Notes: generated by a model from the letters alone, not told the origin. 64,000 nt of DNA from Casuarina equisetifolia (GCA_028551475.1 CM052355.1:30593580-30657579), one strand, 5' to 3'. Shown: positions 19,350 through 33,115, counted from the first letter of the stretch. Program-made: numbers and translations.

Positions 19350-22300
19350 CTGCCCCTGCGTTTGGAGCTCCTGATCCTGCAGGAATGGAGTTTCCAGAAG
19401 AAGAAGAAGAAGAAGCTTTTACCTCATAAATAAGAACTCACGTCCTGAAAACCCGAAAGTCTAAGAGCATATGTAAATGGAGTGAAGTCTGAGGACCACG
19501 CAATTTTCTTTTGTTGGACTTAAATAGTATCATGTAATGTTCCCTTTTTATGTCACTGTTCTTGTACTTCAGTATCCTTCGATATAATGGTAAAATCTTT
19601 TTCTTTTCTTTCTGGGCAATTTAATGGCATAACCCGGAGAACCATTTGATGGACAGTATCTTATATGCTAAAGCTTTGTTACTATTCATGGGGATCAGCG
19701 AAGTCAGCACTGTTTGGCAATCTTTCCTAAATTAATCTTCTAACTACAGATTAAAATTTTAAAATAACTAAAGTTTTCGATCTCTTGTTCTTCACCTCTT
19801 CCTTCTGAAATTGTATATTTTATATGATAAGTGCTAAAGATAAAAGTGTTATACTGAAAAGATACAATATTTAAGTAATATTTAAATATTATTAATCTTT
19901 AGATTAGATTTAAATTTTCAAGTAACATGTCATGATAATTAAGGAACTTTTGTGCAATAGAACTTTAAAAGAAAGTCCTTTGTCTTGTCTTTGGACTTCT
20001 CTTTATAGGTTTCTAATGCAAGTTGGAGGGAAAGGAATTATAGAAATATATACGTGGGATGTTTAATAAGTGAAAGCTAGCTTTCTTAAGCCTAAAGAAG
20101 AGCTTAGCTCTTGTAGAGTTGCTACTATAGCTCAAGGTTGTATCATAGAATAGAAATCATTTAATACAAATAGAAAGCCAAGCCACTTAAAATATGAAGA
20201 TATTGATCAATCTAAAACTATAATTAGATAGTTTTTCTTTTGAATTTGATTGTCAATAGGAATTCCAAAACGTTAAGGGATGAGTTTAGATTTATATCAA
20301 AAGGCAATGTTGAAGGATGAATTTAGGTTTATATGAAAAGAAAATGTTGTAGGATGAGTTTAGAGTCATATGAAAAATCCAATTTCCAATTTCCAATTTC
20401 CAATTTCCAATTTCCAATTAACCTTTGATATAGTTAGTGGCTACGAAGGCTAACCATATAAGAATAAGATTGTCTAGTAAAGGATAAAGAAAAAGAGAAC
20501 CTAAACTTTTATATGGAGAATTAAAGTATAATCTTCCACCCTAGTTTCTTATATATGATTTGCCTAATTCAAAAGAAGTTACACCCATGTAAAGATTAAG
20601 AAAAGCCATAGACTCAACAATGACGTAATAATATTGGGTTTGCCAGAATGTCACTATAGAATATCTTTCCAATCCTTTTATGAGATCAAGTTAGTGAAAA
20701 TCCAAATACATAAAAATTTATGAAAGACTTACAGGCGTCCTCTTTGCACTTTACCATATATATATAAACCTTTCGTTTCTTTTATGTCCTTTCTCTATCT
20801 CCCTCTTACACACACCCATACCTAGCTCATACACTAGTGTATTCTATAAATCAATTGGCTCAAGAAACATTAAACCCCTATTGGCAATTGATAATGTATT
20901 AAGGAACGGCAATAAATTTTATGTATGGAGCAAAAGGTTGATTACCCTTTACAGATGCTCATCCTGTTAATCATGGGTGGCCAATTGCCATAGAAACCGA
21001 CCAGCCAACGACCTGCTCAAGTACATAAGATGGCCTTATTGCATCAGTCCTTTCGAGCATCAAAAATACCAAACAACCTTTTTCTGGTTTTTTTGGGGAT
21101 AAGTAACAAGCAACTACTTATCGTTTAGGATGCTACTTATTTATTTTATTTTATTTTATTTTAAATCTTCTTTAAGCTAGGTGTCCGATGAGAATTTGTA
21201 TTTGACTAATGGTCCGAAAAGTGTCCCAATAATATGAGGAAGTGATGAGAAATATGACATACGTGATGACTTATTACTTAGATTTGTATTTTGCTTATTT
21301 TTTCCAGGCTTGTACAAAAAGTTGCGGGTTTGAAAACTTGGAGATTCTATAATGGCTTTGGGCATAATACAAGAATCTTGGCTTTATGTTCTTTCTTTTT
21401 TAAATCCTTGATTTTGGAAAGGCTAAGAATTTTTTTCTTTTTTCTTTTTTAATTTTTTGTAGAAATCTTACATATGAGAGAGGGAAGGGGGATTTGAATC
21501 CTTGACTATTTTTTTTTTTAATACTCATGTACACAAGGAAGGGGAAGGGGATTCAAACCTTTGAGTAGGTGGACTTGCCAGTCAAGGGTTTGACCCAGTT
21601 ACCATTGGGCCAAGGGAGTCCCCAAAAAGTAATAAAGATGACAACTTTTTTTTTTTTTTCAAAGTTCAATCCACTTAGAACAATTTGGGGATGCTGGGTA
21701 ACGAACAGACATACTATGGTTTAGAATAAAAAAGAAGTTGAAAAGGCTTCAGGATATGATACGTTAATATGTAGGAATAGCCATTTACCAAAACTTTATA
21801 TAGCCTATAACACTAATACTTGCCATTCAAATTTAGAATATCTGATATGTAAAAATTTATACATTTCCAATTTGAGATTGTGTAGGTGTTATGGGCCCTG
21901 ATTGTTTTTTTGATTAATTTTTGGTATCCTTTATAAGGCCAAAAGTCATTGTATAAGCCCAACTCATTTCTTACTCTTGGTATGTCTTTTAAGTATAAAG
22001 ATACCTCATTTTGATCCATTGCTTGAATGGATCCCACTACTGCCTCTAAGGATTTGCCTCTATTTGGTTAACAGTGAATAGACCACTACCGATGGCAAAT
22101 TCCCTCCCACAATTTGTGTTCTTGTCTTTCACATATTTTTTTGTTTGCTTGTTGTAACTCTAAGAAACTCTTCATACTCTCACGTTGAATTCTAACCAAT
22201 AATTGAACCTCTTTGATTCCATCACAACCAAATACTAGAACAATGACACTAGTTATTGCTTCAACTATTTTCTCTTTCTTTACTGGATGTGTTCATCTTA

Positions 22301-22854
22301 GGTTTATGCAAAACCAACGTCATAGAATGATAGGACTTGAAAAGAATTAAAAGGAAAAAAGTCCTTTTGTATAATGATATCATTAGCTTCTAAGGTAACA
22401 CCCCCACCCACATCCACCATTTATATATATCTAAGACATAATTGTATGCCTTTGTTATTTAATTAAATCAAGAAAAGTTGGATAGAGCATAGCTTAATCC
22501 AAAATTATATGCTTTTAAAGAAGGGAAAAGAAAATAACTAGCCTATATTACAATACTTGTTACTAAGCACTTAAGTTGCTAAAAGAGAATGAAACACGTA
22601 CAAAGCCATAATTAAGTTTTCATCCTATACAGGACCTTGGAAAATACTTTAGATCAAAAGTAGTTGTACCACCTATGGATTTTATGGATACTTTAGATCA
22701 AGAACATTACAATACGTGATTAGTTTGTAATCTTTATTATAACTAGGATTGAGAAACTTAAGGAACAAAGATAACAATGTAGATTGTAACTTTCAATAAC
22801 TTCCTAGAGGAGAAAATTTTTAGTGCAATATCCTCTATGTCTTTTCTAATGATA
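19350..22854. other. Downstream flank of CLE C, duplicated unit
   Basis: Most of this 3.5-kb stretch is colinear with the flank of copy D: 19350-20290 with 45684-46620, and 20430-21780 with about 47080-48420. Part (about 22000-22640) matches 38190-38640 plus 40198-40420, the sequence into which the LINE at 38743 inserted. It includes a (GAA)n run in the 3'UTR and a heptamer repeat at 20378-20420. I see no second gene. Confidence 0.65.
20378..20420. repeat. TTTCCAA heptamer microsatellite
   Basis: Six near-perfect tandem TTTCCAA units lie in the flank of CLE C. The corresponding site in unit D (about 46680) has only two, so it expanded after the units separated or contracted in D. Confidence 0.9.
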
Positions 22855-25660
22855 AGCTAGACTTTCTTATAAAATAAGCTATTATATCTATTTGGTCTAG
22901 GTGCTTTAAAATCATAAATTCTCCAAAGAGCTTTAGTAATATTTGAATGCTCAAAACTTAATGGATTAAGAAGTGCATTTACATCATCATGGAATAGCAA
23001 AGTGTATCTCTCAAAGTCGATAAAGATATTTTTAGCATTACCAAGGATAGATGTATAATATGAAATAATAGCAATTCTCAAGTTTTTTTCTTTTGTGATA
23101 ATTAAGCTATCTTTCAATTATAGTTTACTAATCCTATTTTGTGCTCTCCTTTTTATCAATGATGTAAAGAAAATTTTGCTATTATTATTTATTTCTTTCA
23201 ACCATAGGTTCATGGATTTTTATTTGAGTAAAATTTCTTTATATTTGCTCATTGCAAGTTGTAATTCTAATTGTGCATTTGCCTCATAATGTGTTTCAAG
23301 ACAATGAGGATTTAAGTTCTAATATGCATTAAACTTACTATAAATTGTCTCTAATATTCTTTCTTTTCTAATGCAAATCACCTAATTGTGTTACATTAAG
23401 TTTCTTGAGAGAAGACTTTAATGCTTTAGTTTTTGCACTACTTGGAACATTTTTAAGCCTATTACTTCTTGCTACCATATTGAACTAACTATATTTTTGA
23501 ATTTGAGCACTCAATTCAAACAAAATTAAAGAACCTTAATGAAGAATTCTTTCTATGTATAATATTGCCAAATTTAACTAGAGATAGAGAATGATTTGAT
23601 ACACTAGGGAACAAAAATTCAATATCAAAATATTCAAATTTGAGAATCCATTTATCATTGGTAAGAACTCTATCAATTTTATTAGCTCTAAGATTAGTAC
23701 TTAAACCTTTGTTTGTCCATGTGAATAGTGAAACTGAATAAGAAGATTCAATTAATGCCATATTCTTGATCATTTCATTTAAGTCCTTCATTCCTTGTGT
23801 CAATCTAAACATTAAGGCCAATTTGCTTGCTTGTATGTTGTATTTTATTAAAATCATCCATAATTAACCAAAAAATGTTATTTACATTAAGACTAGAAAA
23901 GCTAGAAAGGTTAGCCCACAGTTATTTACACTTAATCTCCAAGTTACTTGCATAGCAATAGACAACAAATATAGGTGCATACTTTATTTTTCAGTTCTTT
24001 ACACTTAATCTCCAAGTTACTTGCATAGCAATAGACAACAAATATAGTTGCATACTTTATTTTTCAATTAAGTAATGGATGACCTAAGATAAAACCTTTT
24101 AAATTGTGAGTTGAAGATCATAAGCTTTCCAAAGGATCCATATTCTATGAAGACTGCTAAACCAATTATTATGGATATAATTCCAACCTACAAATCCATT
24201 CTTTATAATTACATTAACATTTTCTTTTTTGACTTTATGTTTAATCAAAATAATAACTTGGGAGGCATGGATCAAAACAAAATCAACTACCTCAAAATAA
24301 TAACTTGGGAGGTTTATTCTCTTTCCCTATTATCTTAATCTCTACAATAAAATCAGTCAATGTGTCTTCCTCTAGTAATGCAAACTTATTCTTAGATATG
24401 ATATTTCACTCCTTATTCTTTTTCTTTCTAAAAGATTGATTATTTTTAGTGCTTGGGGAAGATTTAGTATTTGAAACTGCATCCTTAGTCAGAACAAGAA
24501 AGTTTCAGTCTCAATTGAATTTGGAGTTGACCCTGTTGCTTGAGTATGACAAATTTCATTTTGAGAGTTTTGAGCTAAAAGAGCTACATTCTTTTTAAGT
24601 ATCCAAACTTCTTTTTGTTATAGTACATTTTTATGCCTAAAGTAATTGCAAACCTTACATTTCTTATGAATCCAAGAATATCCAACATGTACTTCATATG
24701 ATTTTTCTCCTTCCATATCAATATCAAATTTATTAGGAAATTCATTATTAATATCTATTAGAATATATACTAAAGTATATGATAATTGAAGCTTTTAACC
24801 ATTAGCTTTATCCATGTATAAAGGTTTGTCCAATACACCACTCAGATAACTCATACCTTTATTGGTCTAAAGCACATGTGGGACATTATATAAATGCACC
24901 CAAATGGGAACAATAGAGATTTTTACTTTTTCCAACCTAATGAGAGGATGTCATTTTTTAATGAAAAGTGGCTTGTTCTCAACATCTTATACTCTAACTT
25001 CTATAACCTCCTTAATTTTCTTCATATTGGAAAAGTGAAAGAAAAAACCTTATACTTATAGCTAACACTTTTAATAAGTTTTCTTTTCCTCAATTTTTCC
25101 ATTGTACCCTTCACTAAATAATAAAAAATATGCCATAAGAAAATTCATAAAATGACTTTTTCCTTCCTCAATAGCCTTTGGTGGTGGTTTAACAATAAGC
25201 TTGTTTCTTTTCTTGGAAGGAGGATAATAATCTAACTTGGTTATCTTCGTAAGATTATCCATAACAATATGTTTCCAAGACAACCTAGAGTTTCCTACAA
25301 ATAAGTTAATCTTTTAGCCAACTATTATAGTTAGCTAGATATTCTCCTAAACTTTTTCTCCCACACCAACATTTTTTACTTAAAACATTACTTTACCAGT
25401 TGCAAGTTCATTAACAATATTTAAAGTTTGAGTTTTTGTAGTTTTACCTGAAGAATCCAAACTTAACTTGAAAAGTGATGCGGTAATTTTAGATGCAATG
25501 TCTAAGTTTGTAGCACTTGAAACTTTAGCAACAGTTTCCGTTGTTGCACTTTGAGTATGTGCCATCAATTCAATGTTTATTGAATCCAACTTTCGTAAGT
25601 TACACCTTTGCTTGATAGAAAGAGCCTTAGGATTAATTTGGTTTATTAACTTTAGCATAT
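22855..25660 (-). mobile_element. Decayed LINE retrotransposon, minus strand
   Basis: Reading the minus strand from right to left gives LINE features in the correct order. The first part (about 25280-24600) resembles the DUF4283/zinc-knuckle ORF1-like region, with the phrase GYSWIHKKCKVCNYF. An endonuclease C-terminus follows at 23857-23516 (LFTWTNKGLS, then NKIDRVLTNDKW). The linker before reverse transcriptase is at 23117-22857 (ITKALWRIYDFKAPRPNRYN). Many stops and frameshifts separate the pieces and the RT core is absent. A 71-bp segment at about 23930-24066 is tandemly duplicated. Exact ends are unclear. Confidence 0.7.
23930..24066. repeat. 71-bp tandem duplication inside the LINE relic
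   Basis: The phrase ACACTTAATCTCCAAGTTAC and about 50 following bases occur twice in direct succession (about 23930 and 24001), differing at one or two positions. It is a recent local duplication in otherwise decayed DNA. Confidence 0.8.
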
Positions 25661-25696
25661 ATAAGTTATAGGAAGACTAAATTGATGTTTGAGTGC

Positions 25697-25736
25697 AAAA
25701 TAAAAAATAAAAAATAAAAAATAAAAAATAAAAAAC
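25697..25736. repeat. TAAAAAA heptamer microsatellite
   Basis: About five to six tandem AAAAAAT units, with no neighbouring gene. Confidence 0.9.
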
Positions 25737-26159
25737 ACTCTACATCCACCTTTTCCTAATGTGAGTCTCCAATGGTGTTTCTTGCAATTTCAAAATTCTC
25801 ACTCACATCCTCAATCTTTTTTCTCTCTCTCTCTTCTTCTCTGTCACACTAGAACAAAACCAAACCTTCTTGTCGCATAAAAAAAAAACCAAACCTTTGA
25901 GGACCGACTTATCTAGCAATTAGGAAAAAGGAAATGACCCTTGTACACTTGGGCCACACACAATTTCCGCCGCTCACCTCCCCATTCCTTCTTGCTGCTA
26001 CTCGCGTCACCACTATATGCCCAAGAACATCGCCCGGTACGAGACTATAATGGACACTGTTCCTTTGTCACAGAAGAGCCAATCTAGCTCCGAGTAACTG
26101 CCTCTCACCGCATGAGCTGCCACGTGCCGGCTTTGTCTCCCTCTACGATAACCTCCGTT
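25737..26159. other. GC-richer intergenic DNA before copia element 2
   Basis: About 25900-26160 is more GC-rich than its surroundings and looks like genic or promoter-like single-copy DNA. I find no coherent open frame. The copia element inserted at its right end. Confidence 0.4.
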
Positions 26160-26164
26160 CGTTC

Positions 26165-26403
26165 TGTCACAAAGGGAGAGAAAATGGAGAGAAAAACAGC
26201 ATGAAAGAGAACCCTTTGATTAATTAATTTACAATGTACAAGAGACATCCTTTTATAATGTAGGGATTTATAAGTATGGGAATGAACAAATAAAATAAAT
26301 AAATAATTTCCTACCAATTATGCAAATACTTTCTTAATGTGACTTCATTATATGGAAAGTGTAATTGCTCAATTTAAGGAAATATAAGCACGTATCTCCA
26401 ACA
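26165..26403 (-). repeat. 3' LTR of copia element 2
   Basis: Its plus-strand ends are TGTCACAAAG and CTCCAACA, giving proper TG...CA termini. It matches 32877-33115 without length change. Confidence 0.93.
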
Positions 26404-26410
26404 CTCCCCC

Positions 26411-27106
26411 TTAAGTTGGCAGCTTTGATGGCTTGTAGACATTGAATACGCCTAGCTTGTTCAACAGATACGTGTGTTGTCTGTGACAAAGAGCCTTAGT
26501 GAAAATGTCCCCTGGCTGTTCTATAGTCCAAATTTCTTTTGTCTTGATAATTCCTTCTTGAATCTTGTCTCTCATAAAATGACTATCTACTTCAATATGT
26601 TTTGTCCATTCATGAACTATTGGATTTGTAGCGAGTTTAAGAGCAGTATCAGTATCACAAAATAGAAGAGTAGGACCTTTGACGTGAACTCCTAGATCCC
26701 AAAGAAGACCTCTCAACCAGATGACTTCACATGTGGTCTTAGCCATGGCGCGATATTCAGATTCGGCAGATGACACAGAAATAGTTGATTGTTTCTTTGT
26801 CTTCCAAGATAGTAAGGAATTTCCCAATTTTACATAGAATCCTATCGTCGATCTTCTGCTCATAGGACAAGTGGCATAGTCTGTGTCGCAATAAGCTATC
26901 ATTTTCATGTTGCAATTTCTAGATAAAAGAATTCCCAAACCTAGACATCCTTTTAAGTATTTTACTACTTTCAAGGCTACATTCATATGGGACTACTTTG
27001 GATCGTGCATGAATTAACTGAGAATCTGGACTGCATAACAAATATCAGGTCTCGTCATGGTAAGATAAATAAATTTTCCAACCAACCGTTTGTAAATTGA
27101 AGGATC
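26411..27106 (-). pseudogene. Copia element 2, RNase H end of pol
   Basis: The minus strand encodes a copia RNase H segment with the phrases VVKYLKGCLGLGILLS, YCDTDYATCPMSRRSTIGF and VSSAESEYRAMAKTTCEV. It ends shortly before the polypurine tract. The frame is open for 191 codons from 26986 but is cut upstream by stops. The nested solo LTR at 27107 then separates it from the reverse transcriptase half. Confidence 0.88.
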
Positions 27107-28378
27107 TGTTCGGTGAAATTTATATGCAAGTGAACATGTCGAACAAGTAATATAATGATAAGAAAGATATCGTCTCACAGAGATTGGTGATTACTAAACT
27201 AACTAATTACTAACAGTGAACAACTCTTAGAATTTATCTAGTAAACCAAATTGATAGATGATAGATTAACTAACTAAGTCTAAGAAAACTAAATGCAAGA
27301 AATATGTTAGAGCATCCAATTTCACCATAATTACTAGGTATTAATATTGATTATTTATGCTTGCAAGAAAGACAATATCTATGTGATGGCGGAACTTCCT
27401 AATTTATTTACTATCCTATGTCTAGGTATAACAAACCTACTTAGTTCATTAATTCACTATATCTCTATATATGAATTGAAACAAACCAAATGCATTAGAA
27501 TCTATGAACATTCTCAGTTTACACCGAAAGCCACACAAATAATATGGTATATGCTTATCCATATTTAATCTATGGTTGCATATTACAAGAAGCAACTGCA
27601 TGCTATTTCCTGCCGGTCTCTAACATGCAAATCAAGTCATCTAAGTGGTAGCTAATCACCTAAAAGCATTAAACTCCGTAATATGTAACTTCACATAAAT
27701 AAAATATCTTGCAAAACATAATAATCATAAGATTCATACCATCATAATTAGGTTACATCATAGCTCTAACAAAGATAAACTAAAACATAAAGAAATAATG
27801 AGGAAGAATGGTAATAAGAAATAAAGAAGGCATCTTGAATCCAAGAACAAGAAGTCTGTCACCCTTTTTGTCTTCTCTTCAAGAAAACCTTGAATTCTTG
27901 GCTTCTTTTTTGAGTTGTGCTCAATTTTCTCCTCCTCCTTCTTTTGCCTCTTCTTTTCTCTTAAATAGGGTTTAGGTTTAGACCTATTCTTATCCTAGTA
28001 GAATTGAGTCTTAGAGATCTAAAACATTGGGTTTTGAACTCTTAATTTAATTAAGTTTTGAACTTCTAATTTAATTAGGCTTTGAACTCCTAATATGATT
28101 AGGTTTTCTAATTATTTAGAAAACCCAATAACAATAAAATCTAATAACAATCATTCAAAGCCCAAGCCCATCTTGACTCTCTTGATCTTGATATTACGAT
28201 TTTGCCATATAATAAGCATCAGGTTCTCCATGTTCATCTATTTTCTCCTTGCCTACTTGTGCTACATAAACAAGATAAATTTAAGTAAATAAAGAGGAGT
28301 TTAAATGTTTTCTCACAATTATTAAAGTTATTTATTACCTAAAATAGATAAAATAACTCTATAAAAATAGAGTTATCA
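27107..28378 (-). mobile_element. Solo LTR (1272 bp) nested in copia element 2, TSD GGATC
   Basis: This is an inverted relative of the solo LTR at 6202-7446. Its plus-strand ends are TGTTCGGTGAAA and GAGTTATCA. It is flanked by GGATC at 27102-27106 and 28379-28383. It sits in the pol gene of copia element 2 and therefore arrived after that element. Both copies are similar along their whole length, including the segment encoding a chance minus/plus open frame of about 73 codons. Confidence 0.9.
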
Positions 28379-28383
28379 GGATC

Positions 28384-31300
28384 CTTGAGCGGGGGGGTCC
28401 TCATTTGGAGGTGACATTCCCATATCAAACTATGGAGTGGTGAGCTTCAAATTTTGTTCAAATGGATTGATGGCAGGCTTGCATCCTGATAAACCAGCCT
28501 CAGAGATAATCTCCAAAACAAACTTTCACTGGCTGTGGCAGATCCCTTTGTCTGAATGAGCAATCTCAATGTCGAGATAATACTTAGGAGGTCCTAAATC
28601 CTTTATGTGAAAAGTAGAGTGCAAGAATTTCTTGAAACGATTAATAACAAGGAGGTCATTGCCCATGATTAAGATGTCATCAACATAGATCAATAAGTAG
28701 ATAGAGGAGCCCCCTTTGCGCCATGTGAATAAAGCATAGTCATGCCGAGATTGATGAAAATTTGCAGAGAGGAGCAGAGTGAACTTTGCATACCATTGTC
28801 GAGAAGCTTGTTTTAGACCATACAGGGATTTACGAAGACGACACACCTTCGACTCCCCCTGTCTGCATAATCCCAAGGGAAGGTACATGTAAATCTCCTC
28901 ATCCAGATCACTATGAAGGAAAGCATTATGGACATCCACATGATGAAGAGACCAATCTTGAAAAGCAGCAACAACAAGAAAGGAACGCATGGTACCTTCC
29001 TTAGCAACAGGAGAGAAAGTGTCTTGATAATCAAAACTTCCTTTTGGGTGTAACCTTTGGCCACTAGACGAGCCTTGTACCGTTTAATGGTCCCATTAGC
29101 CCAATATTTAATCTTATAAACTCATTTGCAACCAATGGGTTGAGGAACGACGTCTTAAGTGCGATTATCAGTAAGAGCACGAAGTTCATCGGCCATGGCA
29201 GCTTGCCATTTCGAATTGGAAGCAGTCGCATGATAGGAGTTAGGTTCCATTTCGATAAAGATGTGATTGATGTAGTAGAGATGATCGGGTGAGAGGTGGT
29301 CAAAACTGGTGTAAAAAGAAATAGGATAGTGAGTGTTGGTCCCAGGGATGGAGGAACAAATGTAATCCTTCATCCAAGTAGGGGGCGAGTAAAATGGCTA
29401 GAACAACGGGGTACTGCAACAGGAGATGAGGCCGGAGGAGAACCAATAGGAGGTGGTTGATAGGGAACGATAGCCAAGGAATCATTAGGAGCAGTGGCAG
29501 GAGGAGAGGTCTCAGGAGGTAAATTTGACGGAGAGATAGGATCAGATAATGGTGGGGCTATAGGTAGTACCGGGGGAACACTTAGAGCAGAAGGCCCAAT
29601 CAAGGGCAATAAGTGGGGTTGGTCATTCTTAGAATCAAATAAGAAAGGCCGAGGTCCGAAAGGAGACTCGGAGGGGCCATCCAACAACTGGAAGGGAAAA
29701 GTACCTTTATGAAAGACCACATCCTAACTGATGAAGAATCGATCAGTAGAGGGATTATAAACACGGTACCCTTTTTGTAATGAGGGATAGCCTATAAAAA
29801 TGCACCGGGTGGTGCGAGGGCCTAACTTGTCCCAATGGCCAACAATGGTAGCATAGCACAAACAACCAAAGACACAAAGATGACCAATGTCTGGTGGCTT
29901 TCCAAATAAAAGGGCAAAAGGAGTCTGTCCATCAGGCATATGAGACGGCATGCGATTAATAAGGTAAGTTGCAGTGATCACACAATTGCCCTAAAAGTGG
30001 TCGGGAATGGAGGTTTGGTATTTAAGAGCCCTAGCAACTTCAAGAAGATGGCGGTGTTTATGTTCGACAACCCCGTTTTGTTGTGGGGTATAAGTGTAGG
30101 AGCTCTCATGTAAAATACCATAAGAATGGAAAAAGGAAGAACAAGCATGATTAAAAAAATCATGAGCATTGTCCGTGTGAACACGCTGAATAGAAATATG
30201 GAATTGGGTTTGAATGAAGGTAAAGAAACAAGTGAGATGGGTCAAGACTTGGGATTTGGATTGCATGAGGAAAATCCAAGTACCTTAAGAGAAATCGTCA
30301 ACAAGGGTAAGGAAGAAACGAGAACCATCACGATGGGGAGTGTGATAGGGTCCTTAAATGTCCAAGTGGATAAGAGAGAAAGGGGAGGTAGCATGGGAAG
30401 TGCTAGAGGGAAAAGAAGTGCGAGACTATTTGGTGAGGGGACAGATAGAACATTTAGGAAAGGGGTAGGAGGCATTGTGACCCAAGTGTTGGTGAAATAG
30501 AGAAATATTATTATTATTATTAAAATTTGCATTACAAAAGGTGCCCTTAGAGGGGGAAATACAATTGGAAAAATCAAATTTGTCTAGAAAAGAAACCAAA
30601 AAATAAAGACCTTGATGAACATTACCCAAGCCCATCAGTTTACCAGTTGAATGGGCATGAAAGAGACAAATAGTAGAATCGAGAATGAGTCGACAATTAT
30701 TATGAGAGCAAAGCTTGAAAGTAGATATAAGATTAAATTGGAATTCGGGGACATAAAGGACATTTTTTAGGGTGAGATGAGCATTTAGAATAACATCACC
30801 AATGGTAGATACAGAGGTAAAATTTCCATTGGGAAGACAAACGGACATGGATGAGGGATGGGGATAAATTTTGAAAAAATAATTTTTGTTGCAAATTATG
30901 TGATCACTAGCACCATAATCAATAATCCATGTAGTCGATGTAAGTGAGCTTGAAAAATAAAAAGAAGTACCTACAAAACTGGCAATTTTGTCAGGGGCCT
31001 CGTTCTGATTGAAGGCCTGCATAATTTGTTGGACTTGGGCCTTGGTAAGTAAAGGATTAGGCCCATCAGAGGAGGTGATGGCATTTGAGTAAGCCTTAGA
31101 TTCAAATTGATCACGATCAAGAGGCTTTCCATGCAATTTCCAACAACGATCTTTAGTATGGTTGCACCGTTTGCAATAATCACAAAACAAATTATTTGGA
31201 CCATTGGATCGGCCACGTGATGCAATCGGACCATCAAATCGGCATGAATTAAAGGAGGAGCGCACACCATTGGATTGTTTGACTACAGGTGTAGTGGTCT

Positions 31301-32690
31301 CACGTTGGGGGCCATCAGATAGATGCGCTGAGTCAAGCGAACGAGAACCGTCTAATCTAGGGTTTTCATTTGGACTGTCTGCGCTAAACAGGGTGTAGCA
31401 TGAAGCAGTTTCAGAACCCCCAAGTGCCGAGTTCGTAAGAGAGCTGCTTCTCCCATGAGAGACGAAAGCTCTCTGAGAGTCATTCGCGCGACAGGCCAAG
31501 ATCATTAAGTTGCCAACGCAAAGATACTTCGAGGAGGCTAGTCTTTGATTTTCTTCCTAAACGGCCAGATGGTAGAGGCGGCACAACAATGGCAGAGGCT
31601 CCATCGTAAGAACCTGAGATTGAAAAACACTGTAAGTTTTGTTTAAACTTAAAAGAAACCTAATTAGCCAATTTTGTTCCTTGATCTTTTGATACTGTCG
31701 TAAAGTCAAGTCGAGACCCTCAAGGGGTTCTTCGGCTTAATCGCATTCGTTGCAAAGAGCAGCGAAGTGATTGAAAAGGACGGCAACCAAAAGGTTCCCT
31801 TATCGCAGATTGGCTAGAGATTGGTTGATTTGGAACAATCAAACACGATCACTGTGTCTATACATTTCTCGAATGCTATCCCAGAGAATCTGGGCATCTT
31901 CGGTGGGAGGGAGGCCAGCGACGACGTCCGGCGAAAGAGTGTTCCCGATCCACGTCCGAACGAGCTGAGAACATTTTCGCCATTGGCGAACGAGGTGAGG
32001 GGTGGACAGGAGGGGCACCGATTTGTCGAGAAAACTGTCTTTGTCCTTCGTGACGAGGGCGCGACAGAATTTGCGTGCCCAGATGGAATAATTGTTGGTG
32101 CCAGTGAGGGGATGAGGGACTAGGCAGAGTTTGGGGCCATCGGAGACGGCGGTGAAGAGTGAATCGCCTGGTTTAGGGCAATCACCGGTGGTGGCGAAAT
32201 AGGGAATGACGAAGGGAAATAGGTAGGGATTGCTACTCGACGGGTAGGGATTGTTACTTGAACCTATAAAATCTAGCCTAGGGGGTTGGCTCAGATTTAG
32301 GGTAAAAACCGGAGGGGTTCGGCCTGGTCTAGTGGGGACTTGGGGCGGGGGAGATGGGTCAGGCCCAGGTGGGAGGGAGGTGGTGGTTGAAGTCGGGTAG
32401 GGTTGTGGCCTAGTAGTGGACTGGGCTTGATAAGGCCCAATACCCGGAGGGAGATAATATGAGGGCCAGTAGGGCCAGGGAAGGGAGGGCAGAGAGGCCC
32501 AGACCAGTAGGGTCTAAGGCCATGGAGATAGAGGGCCCAGAGGAGGGTGGGAGGGTTGTGATTGGCAAGGTAGTCAAACCTGAATTAGAGGGGTTTGGCT
32601 CGAGAGAGGGAGGAGCATACGTGATGTCCTCGATGAGGGGCTTATCTAGAGTGGCAGCAAGAGGCTTAGTGGACTTGGGCATGGTGACGG
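28384..32690 (-). pseudogene. Copia element 2, gag to reverse transcriptase, broken
   Basis: On the minus strand the order is gag, protease, integrase, reverse transcriptase. A gag start (MPKSTKPLAATLDKP) is near 32682. A CCHC zinc knuckle (CDYCKRCNHTKDRCWKLHG) and a protease-like WIIDYGASDHI lie in the frame 31505-30426. The usual Asp-Ser-Gly of the protease is Asp-Tyr-Gly, so the protease should be dead. Integrase pieces lie at 30266-29724 (VHTDNAHDF, EHKHRHLLEVAR, TPFALLFGKPPD). The reverse transcriptase lies at 28990-28526 with an intact YVDD box (LLIYVDDILIMG). Several stops and frameshifts divide the pieces, so no full polyprotein can be made. Confidence 0.88.
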
Positions 32691-32876
32691 TAAGGAAAAG
32701 GTCAAGTGTTTGGTTTTTGTGTTGAGTTTTGGTAAAAGTTGATTTCTGATTTCCACACTAGAGGTTCTAATGTTGTGATGTAAGTTAGCAATGGATAGCA
32801 CGAGAGAGAGAAAAAAAAAAGGGAAATCAGAGAGAAAAAAATATGGAAGCGAGAGGAAAGATGGCTCTTTATACCA

Positions 32877-33115
32877 TTTCACAAAGGGAGAGAAAAGGGA
32901 GAGAAAAAGAGCATGAAATAGAACCCTTTGATTAATTAATTTACAACGTACAAGAGACATCCCTTTATAATGTAGGGATTTACAAGTATGGGAATGAACA
33001 AATAAAATAAATAAATAATTTCCTACCAATTATACAAATACTTTCTTAATGTGACTTCGTTATATGGAAAGTGTAATCGCTCAATATAAGGAAATATAAG
33101 CACATATCTCCAACA
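32877..33115 (-). repeat. 5' LTR of copia element 2
   Basis: It is colinear with 26165-26403. Its plus-strand left end reads TTTCACAAAG where the other LTR reads TGTCACAAAG, so the terminal CA of this LTR has mutated. The primer-binding site lies immediately to the left. Confidence 0.92.

Larger units (their letters stand above)
26165..33115 (-). mobile_element. Full-length but inactive Ty1/copia retrotransposon
   Basis: Two 239-bp LTRs bound the element at 26165-26403 and 32877-33115. The 5-bp target duplication CGTTC flanks it at 26160-26164 and 33116-33120. On the minus strand the LTR starts TGTTGGAGAT. A primer-binding-site-like TGGTATAAAGAGCC follows the 5' LTR, and a polypurine tract (AAGGGGGAG) precedes the 3' LTR. 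Counting by eye, the LTRs differ at about 12 of 239 positions, near 5 percent, so the insertion is not very recent. A solo LTR (27107-28378) is nested inside, so the original element was about 5.7 kb. Confidence 0.93.
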
